Positions 25,444-35,306 of a stretch of 64,000 bases of DNA are shown one piece after another. The position numbers and the translations under genes were made by a program. The notes beneath the pieces are model-generated. The model worked only from the letters and a program-made list of their open reading frames with translations. It was not told the origin of the DNA and did no database searches. Positions within the stretch are counted from its first letter, which is position 1. Each line of letters starts with the position of its first letter. Source of the DNA: Robiginitalea myxolifaciens. Lineage in GTDB: Bacteria > Bacteroidota > Bacteroidia > Flavobacteriales > Flavobacteriaceae. The stretch lies in the NCBI RefSeq assembly GCF_900115205.1, contig NZ_FOYQ01000002.1, positions 186,001 through 250,000 of the forward strand, in the 5' to 3' direction.

Positions 25444-26577
25444 ATGAAAAAAGTACTTTTTATAGACCGCGACGGTACCCTGATAAAGGAACCCGAAGAC
25501 CAACAGATCGATGCGTTCGAGAAGTTGGAATTTTTACCCGAAACCCTGTCCTATTTAGGTCGTATTGCACGGGAACTGGATTACGAACTGGTCATGGTTA
25601 CCAACCAGGACGGTCTGGGTACCGATAGTTTTCCGGAGGATAATTTTTGGCCGGTCCACAATTTGATGCTAAAAATCCTGGAAGGGGAGGGCATTCAATT
25701 TTCCGCCATTCATATCGATCGCAGCTTTGCGGCCGAAGGGTTACCCACGCGAAAACCGGGCACGGGATTACTTCAGGACTACATCAAAGGCGATTATGAT
25801 CTGCCCGGCAGCTTTGTAATCGGAGATCGCTATACCGATATGGAATTAGCCGCGAATCTGGGCGCCAGGGGATTATTTATCGATACCCACCCGGAAATGG
25901 GGGCAGAGGAAGTGACTACGAACCTGGAAGGTCTATCCGAGACCATTGCCTGGCGGGGTACTTCGTGGAAAGAAATTTATACCCTGTTAAAAATGGGGGA
26001 TCGCACCGGGGAAGTCCACCGAAAAACAGCGGAAACAGATGTCTCGGTTTATATAAAATTAGACGGTAGCGGCAAGGCAGAGAACGAAACAGGGCTGAAA
26101 TTCTTTGACCACATGCTGGATCAGTTGGCGCGGCACGGACAGATGGACGTACGTATTACCACAAAGGGCGACCTGGAGGTAGATGAACACCACACCATAG
26201 AAGATACGGCCATTGCTTTAGGGGAAGCATTTTCCCAGGCATTGGGAAATAAGCTGGGGATAGAACGCTACGGATTCTGCCTGCCCATGGACGATTGTCT
26301 GGCCCAGGTTGCTTTGGATTTTGGCGGGCGTAGTTGGTTGGTATGGGATGCCGAGTTTAAACGTGAGAAGATCGGGGATATGCCTACAGAAATGTTCCTT
26401 CATTTTTTCAAATCCTTTGCCGACAGTGCTAAAGCCAATATCAATATCCAGGCGAGTGGAACCAACGAACACCATAAGATCGAGGCAATTTTTAAAGCCT
26501 TTGCAAAGGCCATTAAGCATGCCGTGAAAAGGGATCCCGACCATCCGTTTTTACCTTCTACCAAAGGAGTATTATGA
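25444..26577 (+). CDS. hisB: Bifunctional histidinol-phosphatase / imidazoleglycerol-phosphate dehydratase
   Basis: 377 aa, fused HisB-N and HisB-C. Residues 1 to about 165 form a HAD phosphatase ([17 protein letters not shown] with the nucleophile Asp, [12 protein letters not shown]). Residues about 190-377 are the manganese-dependent dehydratase ([49 protein letters not shown]). ATGAG overlap: its stop shares bases with the hisH start. Confidence 0.97.
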   Translation: MKKVLFIDRDGTLIKEPEDQQIDAFEKLEFLPETLSYLGRIARELDYELVMVTNQDGLGTDSFPEDNFWPVHNLMLKILEGEGIQFSAIHIDRSFAAEGLPTRKPGTGLLQDYIKGDYDLPGSFVIGDRYTDMELAANLGARGLFIDTHPEMGAEEVTTNLEGLSETIAWRGTSWKEIYTLLKMGDRTGEVHRKTAETDVSVYIKLDGSGKAENETGLKFFDHMLDQLARHGQMDVRITTKGDLEVDEHHTIEDTAIALGEAFSQALGNKLGIERYGFCLPMDDCLAQVALDFGGRSWLVWDAEFKREKIGDMPTEMFLHFFKSFADSAKANINIQASGTNEHHKIEAIFKAFAKAIKHAVKRDPDHPFLPSTKGVL

Positions 26578-27161
26578 GTGATCAGGTAGTAATAATAGAT
26601 TATGGAGCCGGTAATATCCAGAGCGTACAATTTGCCCTGGAACGATTAGGCGTAACGGGTGTACTCAGCAGCGATCCGGAGAGAATAGCTTCAGCAGAGC
26701 ATGTTATTTTTCCTGGAGTTGGGGAAGCGGGCAACGCCATGGACAAACTAAAACAGTCTGGCCTGCACAAGCTAATTCCAGAGTTGAAACAACCCGTATT
26801 GGGCATTTGCCTGGGGATGCAACTGATGTGCCGATACAGTGAGGAAGGCAATACCGAAGGTCTTGGAATCTTTGAGGAAGAAGTCAAACGATTTCCCGCT
26901 GGCCTTAAGGTGCCGCAGATCGGGTGGAATAGCATTGACCGACTCCGTGGTCCCGTATTTGAAGGGATTGACCCGGGTACCTTTATTTATCTGGTGCACA
27001 GTTACTACGTTCCTTTAGGCGTGGATACCGCAGCGGTCGCTGAGTATGGGTTTGAATATAGCGCGGCATTAACCCGTGATAATTTTACCGGGGTTCAGTT
27101 TCACCCGGAAAAGAGCAGTACCGCAGGAGCTCGCATCCTGCAAAATTTTCTGAATCGCTGA
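26574..27161 (+). CDS. hisH: Imidazole glycerol phosphate synthase, glutamine amidotransferase subunit
   Basis: 195 aa, class I amidotransferase that feeds ammonia to HisF. Nucleophile Cys in [19 protein letters not shown]; catalytic His and Glu in [10 protein letters not shown]. Overlaps hisB by four bases and precedes hisA by two. Confidence 0.97.
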   Translation: MSDQVVIIDYGAGNIQSVQFALERLGVTGVLSSDPERIASAEHVIFPGVGEAGNAMDKLKQSGLHKLIPELKQPVLGICLGMQLMCRYSEEGNTEGLGIFEEEVKRFPAGLKVPQIGWNSIDRLRGPVFEGIDPGTFIYLVHSYYVPLGVDTAAVAEYGFEYSAALTRDNFTGVQFHPEKSSTAGARILQNFLNR

Positions 27162-27163
27162 TT

Positions 27164-27901
27164 ATGAGGGTAATTCCGGCAATTGATATCATCGATGGTA
27201 AATGCGTCCGGCTCTCACAGGGCGATTACAGCAGGCAAACCACTTATTTCGAAGATCCGCTTGAAGTAGCGCTGAAATTCGAAGGGGTTGGGATTAAGTA
27301 CCTCCACCTGGTGGATCTCGATGGCGCCCGTTCTTCCAGAATCGTAAACTATAAGGTCCTGGAAAAACTGGCTGGCAAAACCGCTTTGAAAATTGATTTT
27401 GGCGGAGGTATTAAATCCGACGAGGACATCCGGATCGCCTTTGAAAGTGGGGCAAATCAAATCACGGCAGGGAGTATTGCAGTAAAGAATCCGGAAATTG
27501 TACTGCAATGGCTGGGGAAGTACGGCCCGGATAAAATTATTCTGGGAGCCGATGCGCGCGATAAGAAAATAGCCGTTTCCGGATGGAAAGAAGAAAGCGA
27601 TCAGGAGTTGCTGCCTTTTATCCGGGAATATGTAAAGCAGGGGATCAGCTATATTGTAACTACCGACATAGCCCGTGATGGAATGTTGCAAGGTCCTGCT
27701 ACCGAGTTATATGCTGAAATCATTTCGCAAAGTGAAAATGCACCAACCAACGAAGGGATTAAACTCATTGCCAGTGGTGGCATACGCGACCTGAACGATT
27801 TGGAACAACTCGCCGCTATTGGATGTGAGGGAGCTATCGTTGGAAAAGCAATCTATGAGGGCAGAATAGCATTTGAAGATTTGCCCTCGGAAATAAAATA
27901 G
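27164..27901 (+). CDS. hisA: ProFAR isomerase HisA
   Basis: 245 aa TIM barrel. Amadori isomerisation of ProFAR to PRFAR. Catalytic Asp residues in [19 protein letters not shown] and in [20 protein letters not shown]; phosphate-binding loops [10 protein letters not shown] and [14 protein letters not shown]. Confidence 0.97.
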   Translation: MRVIPAIDIIDGKCVRLSQGDYSRQTTYFEDPLEVALKFEGVGIKYLHLVDLDGARSSRIVNYKVLEKLAGKTALKIDFGGGIKSDEDIRIAFESGANQITAGSIAVKNPEIVLQWLGKYGPDKIILGADARDKKIAVSGWKEESDQELLPFIREYVKQGISYIVTTDIARDGMLQGPATELYAEIISQSENAPTNEGIKLIASGGIRDLNDLEQLAAIGCEGAIVGKAIYEGRIAFEDLPSEIK

Positions 27902-27916
27902 GATAACCCGCGAATA

Positions 27917-28453
27917 ATGGGAACTGAGTTAAGTAGCAAGAAAGAACAAGCAGATTGGCTGGATGCCTTTAAAACCAGTTGTGTTTTCAGACTTTCTGAA
28001 TCTCGGAGGATGCTCGAGATCTGCAGGGAACAGCTGGAGGAGGAGTATTTTTGGGCCCGACCAAATCCCTCCAGCAACAGCATCGGGAATCTGCTCTTAC
28101 ATCTCAGCGGAAATTTGCGTCAATACCTGTTGAGTGGTCTTGCCGGAGCACCGGACACCAGGGATCGGGATCGTGAATTCCTTCCGGAACCCCAGGGAAA
28201 TCCCGGGGAGGTGTGGGAGTTATTCCTAAGCACCCTCGACCAGGGGATTCTGGCGATAAAAGAGGCAGATGCCGATTCCCTGTTAAGCACGCGTACGGTG
28301 CAGGGATTTGAGCTAACCGGAATGGGGATGGTTGTGCATGCAGTGGAACACCTCAGCTATCATACCGGTCAAATTGCCTTTGCCCTAAAACTGCGAAACG
28401 ACCAGGATTTGGGTTTTTACGATGGCATTGATCTGAATATCCACAATGAATAG
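27917..28453 (+). CDS. DinB/DUF1572-like protein inside the his operon
   Basis: 178 aa DinB-type four-helix bundle. Metal-binding His candidates are in SIGNLLLHLSGNLRQYLLSG and in VVHAVEHLSYHTGQIAFALK. Fifteen bases after hisA and 47 before hisF on the same strand, so it is almost certainly co-transcribed with histidine genes. No histidine pathway step is missing, so it is not needed for the pathway; a thiol-transfer or protective role is possible but not shown. Confidence 0.82.
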   Translation: MGTELSSKKEQADWLDAFKTSCVFRLSESRRMLEICREQLEEEYFWARPNPSSNSIGNLLLHLSGNLRQYLLSGLAGAPDTRDRDREFLPEPQGNPGEVWELFLSTLDQGILAIKEADADSLLSTRTVQGFELTGMGMVVHAVEHLSYHTGQIAFALKLRNDQDLGFYDGIDLNIHNE

Positions 28454-28500
28454 GCCAACAAATCAGATGTTGATTTATAATATCCCCTAGAAGCCATAGC

Positions 28501-29256
28501 ATGCTAACAAAACGAATAATACCCTGCCTCGATATTAAAGACGGACGCACCGTCAAGGGCATAAATTTTGTAGACCTTCGGGATGCCGGAGACCCGGTTC
28601 AATTGGCTGCGGCTTATGCCAAATCCGGTGCCGACGAATTGGTATTCCTCGATATTTCAGCTACAGAGGAGCGAAGGGCTACCCTGGCCAAACTCGTGCT
28701 GAGGATCGCGGCAGAGATCGACATTCCATTTACTGTAGGCGGAGGGATTTCTTCCGTTGCAGACGTCGATGTATTGCTTAAAAACGGGGCGGATAAAGTA
28801 TCTATCAATTCAGCTGCGGTACGTGATCCTGAATTGATCAATCGATTAGCTGGAAAATTTGGATCGCAGTGTATTGTCGTGGCGGTAGACGCCAAGCAAA
28901 TTAACGGGGAATGGAAAATCCATCTCGTAGGGGGAAAGGTACCCACAGAACTCGACCTTTTTGAGTGGGCCGAAGAAGTAGTTGATCGCGGTTGTGGGGA
29001 AATCCTATTTACCAGCATGGATCACGATGGCACCAAAAACGGCTTCGCCAATGAGGCGCTGGCGACTTTGAGTGAGCGGGTTAGCGTCCCGGTAATTGCC
29101 TCCGGAGGTGCTGGAACCCGAGAGCATTTCAAAGATGCTTTTGTCCAGGGTAAGGCCGATGCAGCCTTAGCGGCCAGTGTATTTCACTTTGGGGAGATAC
29201 CCATCCCTGAATTAAAAAACTACTTGAATAAAGCGGGGTTACCCGTTAGAATATAG
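28501..29256 (+). CDS. hisF: Imidazole glycerol phosphate synthase, cyclase subunit
   Basis: 251 aa TIM barrel partner of HisH, forming IGP and AICAR. Catalytic Asp in [16 protein letters not shown] and in [15 protein letters not shown]; phosphate loops [12 protein letters not shown] and [11 protein letters not shown]. Confidence 0.97.
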   Translation: MLTKRIIPCLDIKDGRTVKGINFVDLRDAGDPVQLAAAYAKSGADELVFLDISATEERRATLAKLVLRIAAEIDIPFTVGGGISSVADVDVLLKNGADKVSINSAAVRDPELINRLAGKFGSQCIVVAVDAKQINGEWKIHLVGGKVPTELDLFEWAEEVVDRGCGEILFTSMDHDGTKNGFANEALATLSERVSVPVIASGGAGTREHFKDAFVQGKADAALAASVFHFGEIPIPELKNYLNKAGLPVRI

Positions 29257-29262
29257 CACATC

Positions 29263-29877
29263 ATGAAAATAGATTTTGAAAAAGGAGGCGGACTCGTTCC
29301 TGCAATAATCCAGGACGCGGAAACAGCGAAGGTCCTCATGCTCGGCTACATGAACGAAGAAGCTTTGGAGAAAACCAAAAGCTCTGGTAAAATCACCTTC
29401 TTTAGTCGAAGCAAGAACCGACTCTGGGTTAAGGGGGAACAAAGCGGCAATTTCATGGAATTTGTCGGGGTAAAGGCAGATTGTGATAAGGACGCGCTCT
29501 TGATCCAGGCACGGCCAACCGGGCCGGTTTGCCATACCGGTAGCGATACCTGTTGGGAGGAAGAAAATCAAAACCCGCTGGGATTTATCAATACGTTGGA
29601 AGATATCATCGCTGACCGCAAGCGGAATGCCGGGCAGGAGCAGGGAAAAAAGGATAGCTATGTCAGCAGCCTCTTCGTAAAGGGGAAAGCAAAAATTGCT
29701 CAGAAAGTAGGTGAGGAGGCGGTAGAAACCGTTATCGAAGCGCTGGATGGTCCGGATGATTTATTTCTCAATGAAAACGCCGATTTACTGTTTCACCAAC
29801 TCATCCTTTTACAGGCCCGGGGATTCCGTCTGAACGATGTGTTAAGAGTTTTGAAAGACCGCCACAATTCCCGCTAA
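29263..29877 (+). CDS. hisI: Bifunctional phosphoribosyl-AMP cyclohydrolase / phosphoribosyl-ATP pyrophosphatase
   Basis: 204 aa HisI-HisE fusion (HisIE). HisI part, about 1-110: MLGYMNEEALEKTKSSGK, FSRSKNRLWVKGE, and zinc-ligand Cys residues in VKADCDKDAL and CHTGSDTCW. HisE part, about 115-204: KVGEEAVETVIEAL and LNENADLLFHQLILL. Last histidine gene; 25 bases later the VWA/AAA pair begins. Confidence 0.97.
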   Translation: MKIDFEKGGGLVPAIIQDAETAKVLMLGYMNEEALEKTKSSGKITFFSRSKNRLWVKGEQSGNFMEFVGVKADCDKDALLIQARPTGPVCHTGSDTCWEEENQNPLGFINTLEDIIADRKRNAGQEQGKKDSYVSSLFVKGKAKIAQKVGEEAVETVIEALDGPDDLFLNENADLLFHQLILLQARGFRLNDVLRVLKDRHNSR

Positions 29878-29902
29878 AATGCATTAATTTTAGGGGACTG
29901 CT

Positions 29903-31051
29903 ATGGAAGGAAGAAAAGGCTTTCGCTTCACCACTTATGAAGCCCCGGAACTCAGTCCGTTCGAAAAGCTCTTCGACATCTTTCAGGAACTCATAACCCA
30001 CACCTCTGGTGATGTGGACGAGGCCCTGGATTGGTTGCGCGAGCTGGACAAGGAGTATGAGCTTACGGATGAGAACTACACGATAGACGATTTTATAGAA
30101 GACCTGAAGGAAAAAGGATTCCTCAGGGAGGAGCCGCGTTTCGGGCCGGATAACCCGGATGGGGAAGCTGGCGAAGGCGGGAATCCGGGTCTTACCATGT
30201 CCGATAAACTCGAACGGATGCTTCGCCTGAGGGCACTAAACCAGATTTTTGGGAAACTCAAACGCAGGGGTAGCGGGAACCACCGGACCGGAAAGTCCGG
30301 ACAGGGCGATGAACATACAGGGGATTTTCGATCGTATCGCTTCGGCGATGCCCTGGAACGCATATCCATGACGGAAAGCCTTCGGAATGCGCAAATTAAT
30401 CACGGCATGGACAGCTTCATGCTCGATGAAAACGACCTGGTCGTAGAAGACACGCATTTTAAGGCCCAGATGAGTACGGTGCTGATGATCGATATTAGCC
30501 ATAGTATGATCCTCTATGGGGAGGACCGGATTACCCCGGCCAAGAAAGTAGCCATGGCCCTGGCCGAACTCATTACCACCCGGTATCCAAAAGACACCCT
30601 CGACATCCTTGTTTTTGGTAATGATGCCTGGCCCATTAGCTTAAAAGAACTGCCTTACCTGAAGGTAGGGCCCTATCACACCAATACGGTAGCCGGCCTG
30701 CAATTGGCGTTGGATATGTTGCGGCGTAAACGCAACACCAACAAGCAAATATTCATGATCACCGACGGGAAACCTTCCTGCTTACGCATGTCCGATGGCA
30801 CTTATTATAAGAATAGTGTAGGACTGGACGAAATGATTGTGGAGCAGTGTTATAATATGGCTGCCCAGGCCCGGAAACTGCATATTCCCATTACCACCTT
30901 TATGATTGCTAAAGATCCCTACCTGATGCAATTTGTGCGTCACTTCACAGAAGCCAATAAAGGAAAGGCCCTCTTCACAGGGATTAAAGGACTGGGAGAA
31001 ATGATTTTTGAGGACTACGAAACAAATCGAAGAAAACGCTTGCGAAAATAA
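29903..31051 (+). CDS. VWA domain protein (CoxE-like partner of an AAA ATPase)
   Basis: 382 aa. Charged helical N-terminus to about 150, then a VWA domain with a MIDAS motif MIDISHSM (DxSxS, about residue 196), a conserved Thr/Gly loop and FMITDGKPSCLRM. No membrane segment. It directly precedes the AAA ATPase with a three-base gap; paired VWA and MoxR/chelatase-type AAA proteins act as metal-insertion or complex-remodelling chaperones. The client is unknown. Confidence 0.85.
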   Translation: MEGRKGFRFTTYEAPELSPFEKLFDIFQELITHTSGDVDEALDWLRELDKEYELTDENYTIDDFIEDLKEKGFLREEPRFGPDNPDGEAGEGGNPGLTMSDKLERMLRLRALNQIFGKLKRRGSGNHRTGKSGQGDEHTGDFRSYRFGDALERISMTESLRNAQINHGMDSFMLDENDLVVEDTHFKAQMSTVLMIDISHSMILYGEDRITPAKKVAMALAELITTRYPKDTLDILVFGNDAWPISLKELPYLKVGPYHTNTVAGLQLALDMLRRKRNTNKQIFMITDGKPSCLRMSDGTYYKNSVGLDEMIVEQCYNMAAQARKLHIPITTFMIAKDPYLMQFVRHFTEANKGKALFTGIKGLGEMIFEDYETNRRKRLRK

Positions 31052-31054
31052 CTT

Positions 31055-32533
31055 ATGAAAAAGAACGCTGAGGCAAAACCAACGATTAAGACATTAGGAG
31101 AGTTAAAGAAGTCAGGGTACACATCTCGCTCCATCAAGGAGGAACTCCGACAAAACCTGGTGGAACGAATTCAATCCGGAAAACCGAGTTTCGAAGGGAT
31201 TTGGGGCTACGAAAATACTGTGATTCCCCAGGTAGAACAGGCTATCTTGTCCGGACACCACATTAATTTACTGGGGCTTCGGGGGCAAGCTAAAACACGG
31301 ATTGCCCGGCTCATGGTAGACCTGCTGGATCCCTGGATGCCGGAAATTGAAGGTTCTGAAATCCATGACGACCCCTTAAATCCTATATCCCGATTTGCGC
31401 GCGAAAAGATTGCCGAAATGGGAGATGATTGCCCGATTAACTGGGTCTCCAGAAACGAGCGGTTTTACGAAAAATTGGCCACTCCCGATGTGACCGTTGC
31501 CGACCTGATAGGAGACGTGGACCCCATAAAGGCTGCCAATTTACGCCTGAGCTACGCCGACGATAGAGTTGTCCATTTTGGAATGATTCCCCGCGCCAAT
31601 CGCTGCATCTTCACCATAAATGAATTGCCCGATTTGCAATCCCGGATTCAGGTGGCGTTATTCAACATCCTGGAGGAAGGCGATGTCCAGATCCGTGGGT
31701 TCAAAGTGCGCTTGCCGCTGGACCTTCAATTCGTGTTTACCGCAAACCCCGAGGACTATACGAACCGGGGTAGTATCGTGACTCCGCTTAAGGACAGGAT
31801 TGGATCTCAAATTCTCACGCATTATCCCACCGACCTGGAAACGGCTAAGAAAATTACCGCCCAGGAGGCGGCAACCGGGGATCTCGATGCCAAAGGGATC
31901 ACCCTCCCTGAAATTGCCCGCGACCTTTTGGAGCAAATCAGTTTTGAAGCACGCGAAAGCGATTATGTAGACTGGAAAAGTGGGGTAAGTGCCCGTACCA
32001 GTATCACTGCCTTTGAAAATCTGGTGTCTACTGCAGAACGCAGGATGCTCCGAAGCGGGGAAACGAGCACCACTATTCGTTTAAGCGATTTTGTGGGTGT
32101 GATTCCAGCCATAACCGGGAAAATCGAATTGGTATATGAAGGGGAACAGGAAGGGGCAGATTCAGTTGCCATGCACTTAATTGAGTCTGCGGCAAAGTCT
32201 TTGTTCAGCGCAAAATTTCCGGAGATCAAGAAACTGGAAAGAAAGGACGAAGAAACTCCTTACGACTCCTTGATTCTCTGGTTTTTTGAAGGCGAGGGCA
32301 TTGAATTAGACGACGAAGCTTCTGATGATATCTATCGGGAAATGCTCGATAGCGTGTCGCCTTTGAAATCTCTGGTCACAACGCATCAACCCGATGCCGA
32401 TCCAGATGAAAAATACTTCCTCATGGAATTAGTCTTATGGGGATTAGTCGCTCACGATAAGCTCAACAAAAGCCGATTTGAAGAGGGATTCAGTTTCCGG
32501 GATTTATACGGAAGCTATATCAGCGGCCTTTAG
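31055..32533 (+). CDS. MoxR / magnesium-chelatase-like AAA ATPase
   Basis: 492 aa. Variant P-loop INLLGLRGQAKTRIARLM at about residue 78 (G..GxAKT rather than GxxxxGKT), Walker B-like CIFTINELPDLQ, sensor region LQFVFTANPEDYTNRG. Resembles ChlI/MoxR-type AAA ATPases that work with VWA proteins, here the gene just upstream. The C-terminal 130 residues are acidic. The stop overlaps the convergent membrane protein gene by four bases. Confidence 0.87.
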   Translation: MKKNAEAKPTIKTLGELKKSGYTSRSIKEELRQNLVERIQSGKPSFEGIWGYENTVIPQVEQAILSGHHINLLGLRGQAKTRIARLMVDLLDPWMPEIEGSEIHDDPLNPISRFAREKIAEMGDDCPINWVSRNERFYEKLATPDVTVADLIGDVDPIKAANLRLSYADDRVVHFGMIPRANRCIFTINELPDLQSRIQVALFNILEEGDVQIRGFKVRLPLDLQFVFTANPEDYTNRGSIVTPLKDRIGSQILTHYPTDLETAKKITAQEAATGDLDAKGITLPEIARDLLEQISFEARESDYVDWKSGVSARTSITAFENLVSTAERRMLRSGETSTTIRLSDFVGVIPAITGKIELVYEGEQEGADSVAMHLIESAAKSLFSAKFPEIKKLERKDEETPYDSLILWFFEGEGIELDDEASDDIYREMLDSVSPLKSLVTTHQPDADPDEKYFLMELVLWGLVAHDKLNKSRFEEGFSFRDLYGSYISGL

Positions 32534-33027
32534 GAAAACGAATCCACATTCTCATTGAAATCGATATCGAAACTGCCGATTAACGTTTTTCGAATAAAGA
32601 ATGTGTAGCAAGTAAAAGCTACCAGAGTCAATTGGAGTAAGATGATAAATATTCCCATGGGAAAGAATGCTCCTGGGATGAGCACTTCACTATACTGACC
32701 AGAAGTTATCAAAATCCAAAACGTATCCAGGGCCTTGAAAAGATAAATGGCTAGCAGTGCGTACATTCCAAACTCAACATTGCGCAGGGGGGCATCGGGA
32801 TATTCATTTTCCCGTAGCTTAAAATGTATAGCGTATAAATAGATAAGGTGGAGGATAACTAGAACCGGGAGGATATAGTTATCTATCTTAAAGAAGTAGA
32901 ACTTATCCGTATATAGGCCGTAGTAATTCAGAATCACGGATAAAGGCAAAATACACAGGGTTCCATACAGGCATATTCTCCAGTGCTTTTGTAATTTATC
33001 CGTATGTTGCGTGGTGTCGGGGTTCAC
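32530..33027 (-). CDS. Four-helix membrane protein of unknown function
   Basis: 165 aa. Membrane segments at about 20-38, 48-66, 85-105 and 120-145; short polar tail ending NENVDSFS. No family recognised and no catalytic motif. Its 3' end overlaps the AAA ATPase gene by four bases. The 144 bases upstream (33028-33171) separate it from the DUF418 gene and show no feature I can name. Confidence 0.65.
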   Translation of the reverse strand: MNPDTTQHTDKLQKHWRICLYGTLCILPLSVILNYYGLYTDKFYFFKIDNYILPVLVILHLIYLYAIHFKLRENEYPDAPLRNVEFGMYALLAIYLFKALDTFWILITSGQYSEVLIPGAFFPMGIFIILLQLTLVAFTCYTFFIRKTLIGSFDIDFNENVDSFS

Positions 33028-33171
33028 AGATTTGCTTGCTTTACCATAGAAAACGGCAAGCGATATTCATTATTTCTGCCTTTTCGATGAACGACATCCA
33101 ATGTTGTCAAGGCAGGCAAAACTGTGGTAAACTCACAATTTTATTCCAAAGCGCTATCGACGAACTGCAAA

Positions 33172-34380
33172 TTAGGCCAGGCTTTCCCGTCGGAATGGAA
33201 AGCTTTTACCAAAAGTGAGGCTGCGCCAAACCCATTCCAGAGGACCATAATGGTAGCGTTTCAACCACCAGCTACTGAATTTCATTTGAACAAATATGAT
33301 CGCCAGTGCAATCAGCGCCGAATAAAAGACTCCAATTTCGGCCAGGAATCCCAACCCCCAACCGTAGAAGAAAAATGTCCCAATAATGCTTTGGGCTACA
33401 TAGTTCGTGAGGGCCATCCTGCCGTAGGGAGCAAAAGACTCCAGCCATCCACTGATTTTTGATTTGCGGTAAGCCAGTACAAAAAGCCCAAGGATCAGTC
33501 CAGTCATTCCCAGATTATTGAGATCGTAAGCGGTCAAGCCGAACATCGCTGTCCACGATTCCATATTTGGGGTAGGCCCCATGGTCGCGAAAATCCCGAT
33601 AGTGGCAATGATGCTCAGCACAAAAACACCCAACGAAATCCACAGTAGTCTTTTGGTGATCGAGAGGTTTTCCCTGAAATTTTGAAAGTAGGAAGTTCGC
33701 CCTACCCAGAGTCCTAAAAGGAAAAAGCCAAAGGTCAGATACCCGCGGCCGAAGGTGTTGAGCTGAAAGTCTGCTTTCATAATATGGCCGGACCAGGCAT
33801 TGGAACGGGCCACTTCCCAAAAACTACCATTCTTAATAGTTTCAAAGTAGGAAGCAATCCAAGGGGCGTTCGGATCGGTAACATTCTCCATAAACAGGGA
33901 TGTGCTGTGGGTAGTGGCAAAGAGGATGTAACGCGCTATCCCAAGGAAAAGCAATCCGGAAATAAGCCATAAGACCTTGTTCGGAACCCGGTAAAACGGA
34001 ATAAGTAAGATTCCGAGTACGGCATAAATGGTCAGGATGTCGCCACGGTAAAAGAGATGGTGCAGGTATCCAATAGCGAGTAATATCAGGAGTCGCCACA
34101 AAAATCGGCCCTCAAAACGGCGTCCGGCACTATCTGCCTTGGACATTTGAATAAAAAAGCTAAGACCAAACAGGAAGGAGAACAGGGCAAAGAACTTACC
34201 TCTGAGGAACAACTGAATCAGCCCCATGGTAATGGAATCGGCTATTCCGGAATAAAGTTGGCTGGAAGCGGCTTCGGGGACGGGCCCACCAACATACTGC
34301 TCCGTCATGTGAACAATTACGATTCCCGCGAGCGCAAATCCCCTTAGCGCGTCTATGATGGTCATTCTTTTTGTACTCAT
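33172..34380 (-). CDS. DUF418 domain membrane protein
   Basis: 402 aa. N-terminal RMTIIDALRGFALAGIVIVH is the typical start of this family, and the C-terminal DUF418 region shows LESFAPYGRMALTNYVAQS and HYGPLEWVWRSLTFGK. About ten membrane helices. Related to acyltransferase-3-like membrane proteins and often annotated as a putative transporter; the function is not established. Divergent from truA. Confidence 0.88.
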   Translation of the reverse strand: MSTKRMTIIDALRGFALAGIVIVHMTEQYVGGPVPEAASSQLYSGIADSITMGLIQLFLRGKFFALFSFLFGLSFFIQMSKADSAGRRFEGRFLWRLLILLAIGYLHHLFYRGDILTIYAVLGILLIPFYRVPNKVLWLISGLLFLGIARYILFATTHSTSLFMENVTDPNAPWIASYFETIKNGSFWEVARSNAWSGHIMKADFQLNTFGRGYLTFGFFLLGLWVGRTSYFQNFRENLSITKRLLWISLGVFVLSIIATIGIFATMGPTPNMESWTAMFGLTAYDLNNLGMTGLILGLFVLAYRKSKISGWLESFAPYGRMALTNYVAQSIIGTFFFYGWGLGFLAEIGVFYSALIALAIIFVQMKFSSWWLKRYHYGPLEWVWRSLTFGKSFPFRRESLA

Positions 34381-34479
34381 GTCGTTGGCTTGTAATTAAT
34401 TGCTGGGTTGTTGCTTATAAGATGTCTAAATTCCAGAATTGTTACGCTAACCTAAAAGAAATGTAAGAACTTTAGCCCT

Positions 34480-35262
34480 ATGAGTACAACCAAGGGAGGG
34501 AAATACCTGTTGCGAATCGCTTTTCTGGGATTCCGCTATCACGGTTGGCAAGTACAACCCGGTCAGCACACCCTTGAGGAAAAATTACAGAAGACATTTC
34601 GCTTTGTACTCCCTGACCATCGGGTAAGTATTTTGGGGGCTGGGAGAACGGATGCCAAGGTTTCGGCCTTTGATTTCGCAGTTCAGCTTGGGTGCGACCC
34701 GGACCTTGTAGAGCCTCTGGAATCCGTCTTAGAACGTATCAATGACAATCTGCCTCAGGATATGATGGCTCATTCCATAGAACCAGTGGCAGGGACATTC
34801 AACGCAATTCGTGATGCCAGCGAAAAACACTATGCTTATTATTTTTCATTTGGTGAAAAGCCCCACCCGTATTGCGCCCCATTGCTGGGTTACTTCCCCG
34901 GACCTTTGGATATTGATTGCATGAAGGAGGCCGCAGTTTTATTCCAGGGAGAACATGATTTTCAAGCCTTTATTTCATCTGATAAACCGGGGGCAAATCG
35001 GCGGAGGATAGTCCGTTGTGAGATTTCCGAGAATACGGCCTTAACGGCAAGCTTTTTCCCGGAGAAATCCTATGTTATGCATGCCAGGGGTGCCGGTTTT
35101 GGCCGCTATCAGGTTCGTCTTATGATGTCGGCCCTGGTAGTCATTGGCAGGGGAGAGGCCGGTTTATCTGATTTACGGGAGTCCCTGGATAAAGGTGCGC
35201 CCTGGCCAGGCAAGTCTATTGCGCCGGGTTCAGGGCTGCATCTGATGCATACTTCCTTCTGA
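34480..35262 (+). CDS. truA: TruA-like tRNA pseudouridine synthase
   Basis: 260 aa. Catalytic Asp in GAGRTDAKVSAFDFAVQL, where canonical TruA reads GRTDAGVHA, so the Gly and His after the Asp are changed to Lys and Ser. ASEKHYAYYF and HARGAGFGRYQVRLMMSAL correspond to other TruA motifs. Expected role: pseudouridine at positions 38-40 of tRNA. The altered active-site loop leaves room for a paralog with another target. 44 bases before corA. Confidence 0.82.
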   Translation: MSTTKGGKYLLRIAFLGFRYHGWQVQPGQHTLEEKLQKTFRFVLPDHRVSILGAGRTDAKVSAFDFAVQLGCDPDLVEPLESVLERINDNLPQDMMAHSIEPVAGTFNAIRDASEKHYAYYFSFGEKPHPYCAPLLGYFPGPLDIDCMKEAAVLFQGEHDFQAFISSDKPGANRRRIVRCEISENTALTASFFPEKSYVMHARGAGFGRYQVRLMMSALVVIGRGEAGLSDLRESLDKGAPWPGKSIAPGSGLHLMHTSF

Positions 35263-35306
35263 GATTGCGGCATTCCCGCTATCTTTAAGAATAAATAACG
35301 AGCAAC

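Noticed and set aside
28454-28500. Possible internal promoter or terminator between the DinB gene and hisF
   Set aside because: No TAnnTTTG box or hairpin with a T run is visible in the 47 bases.
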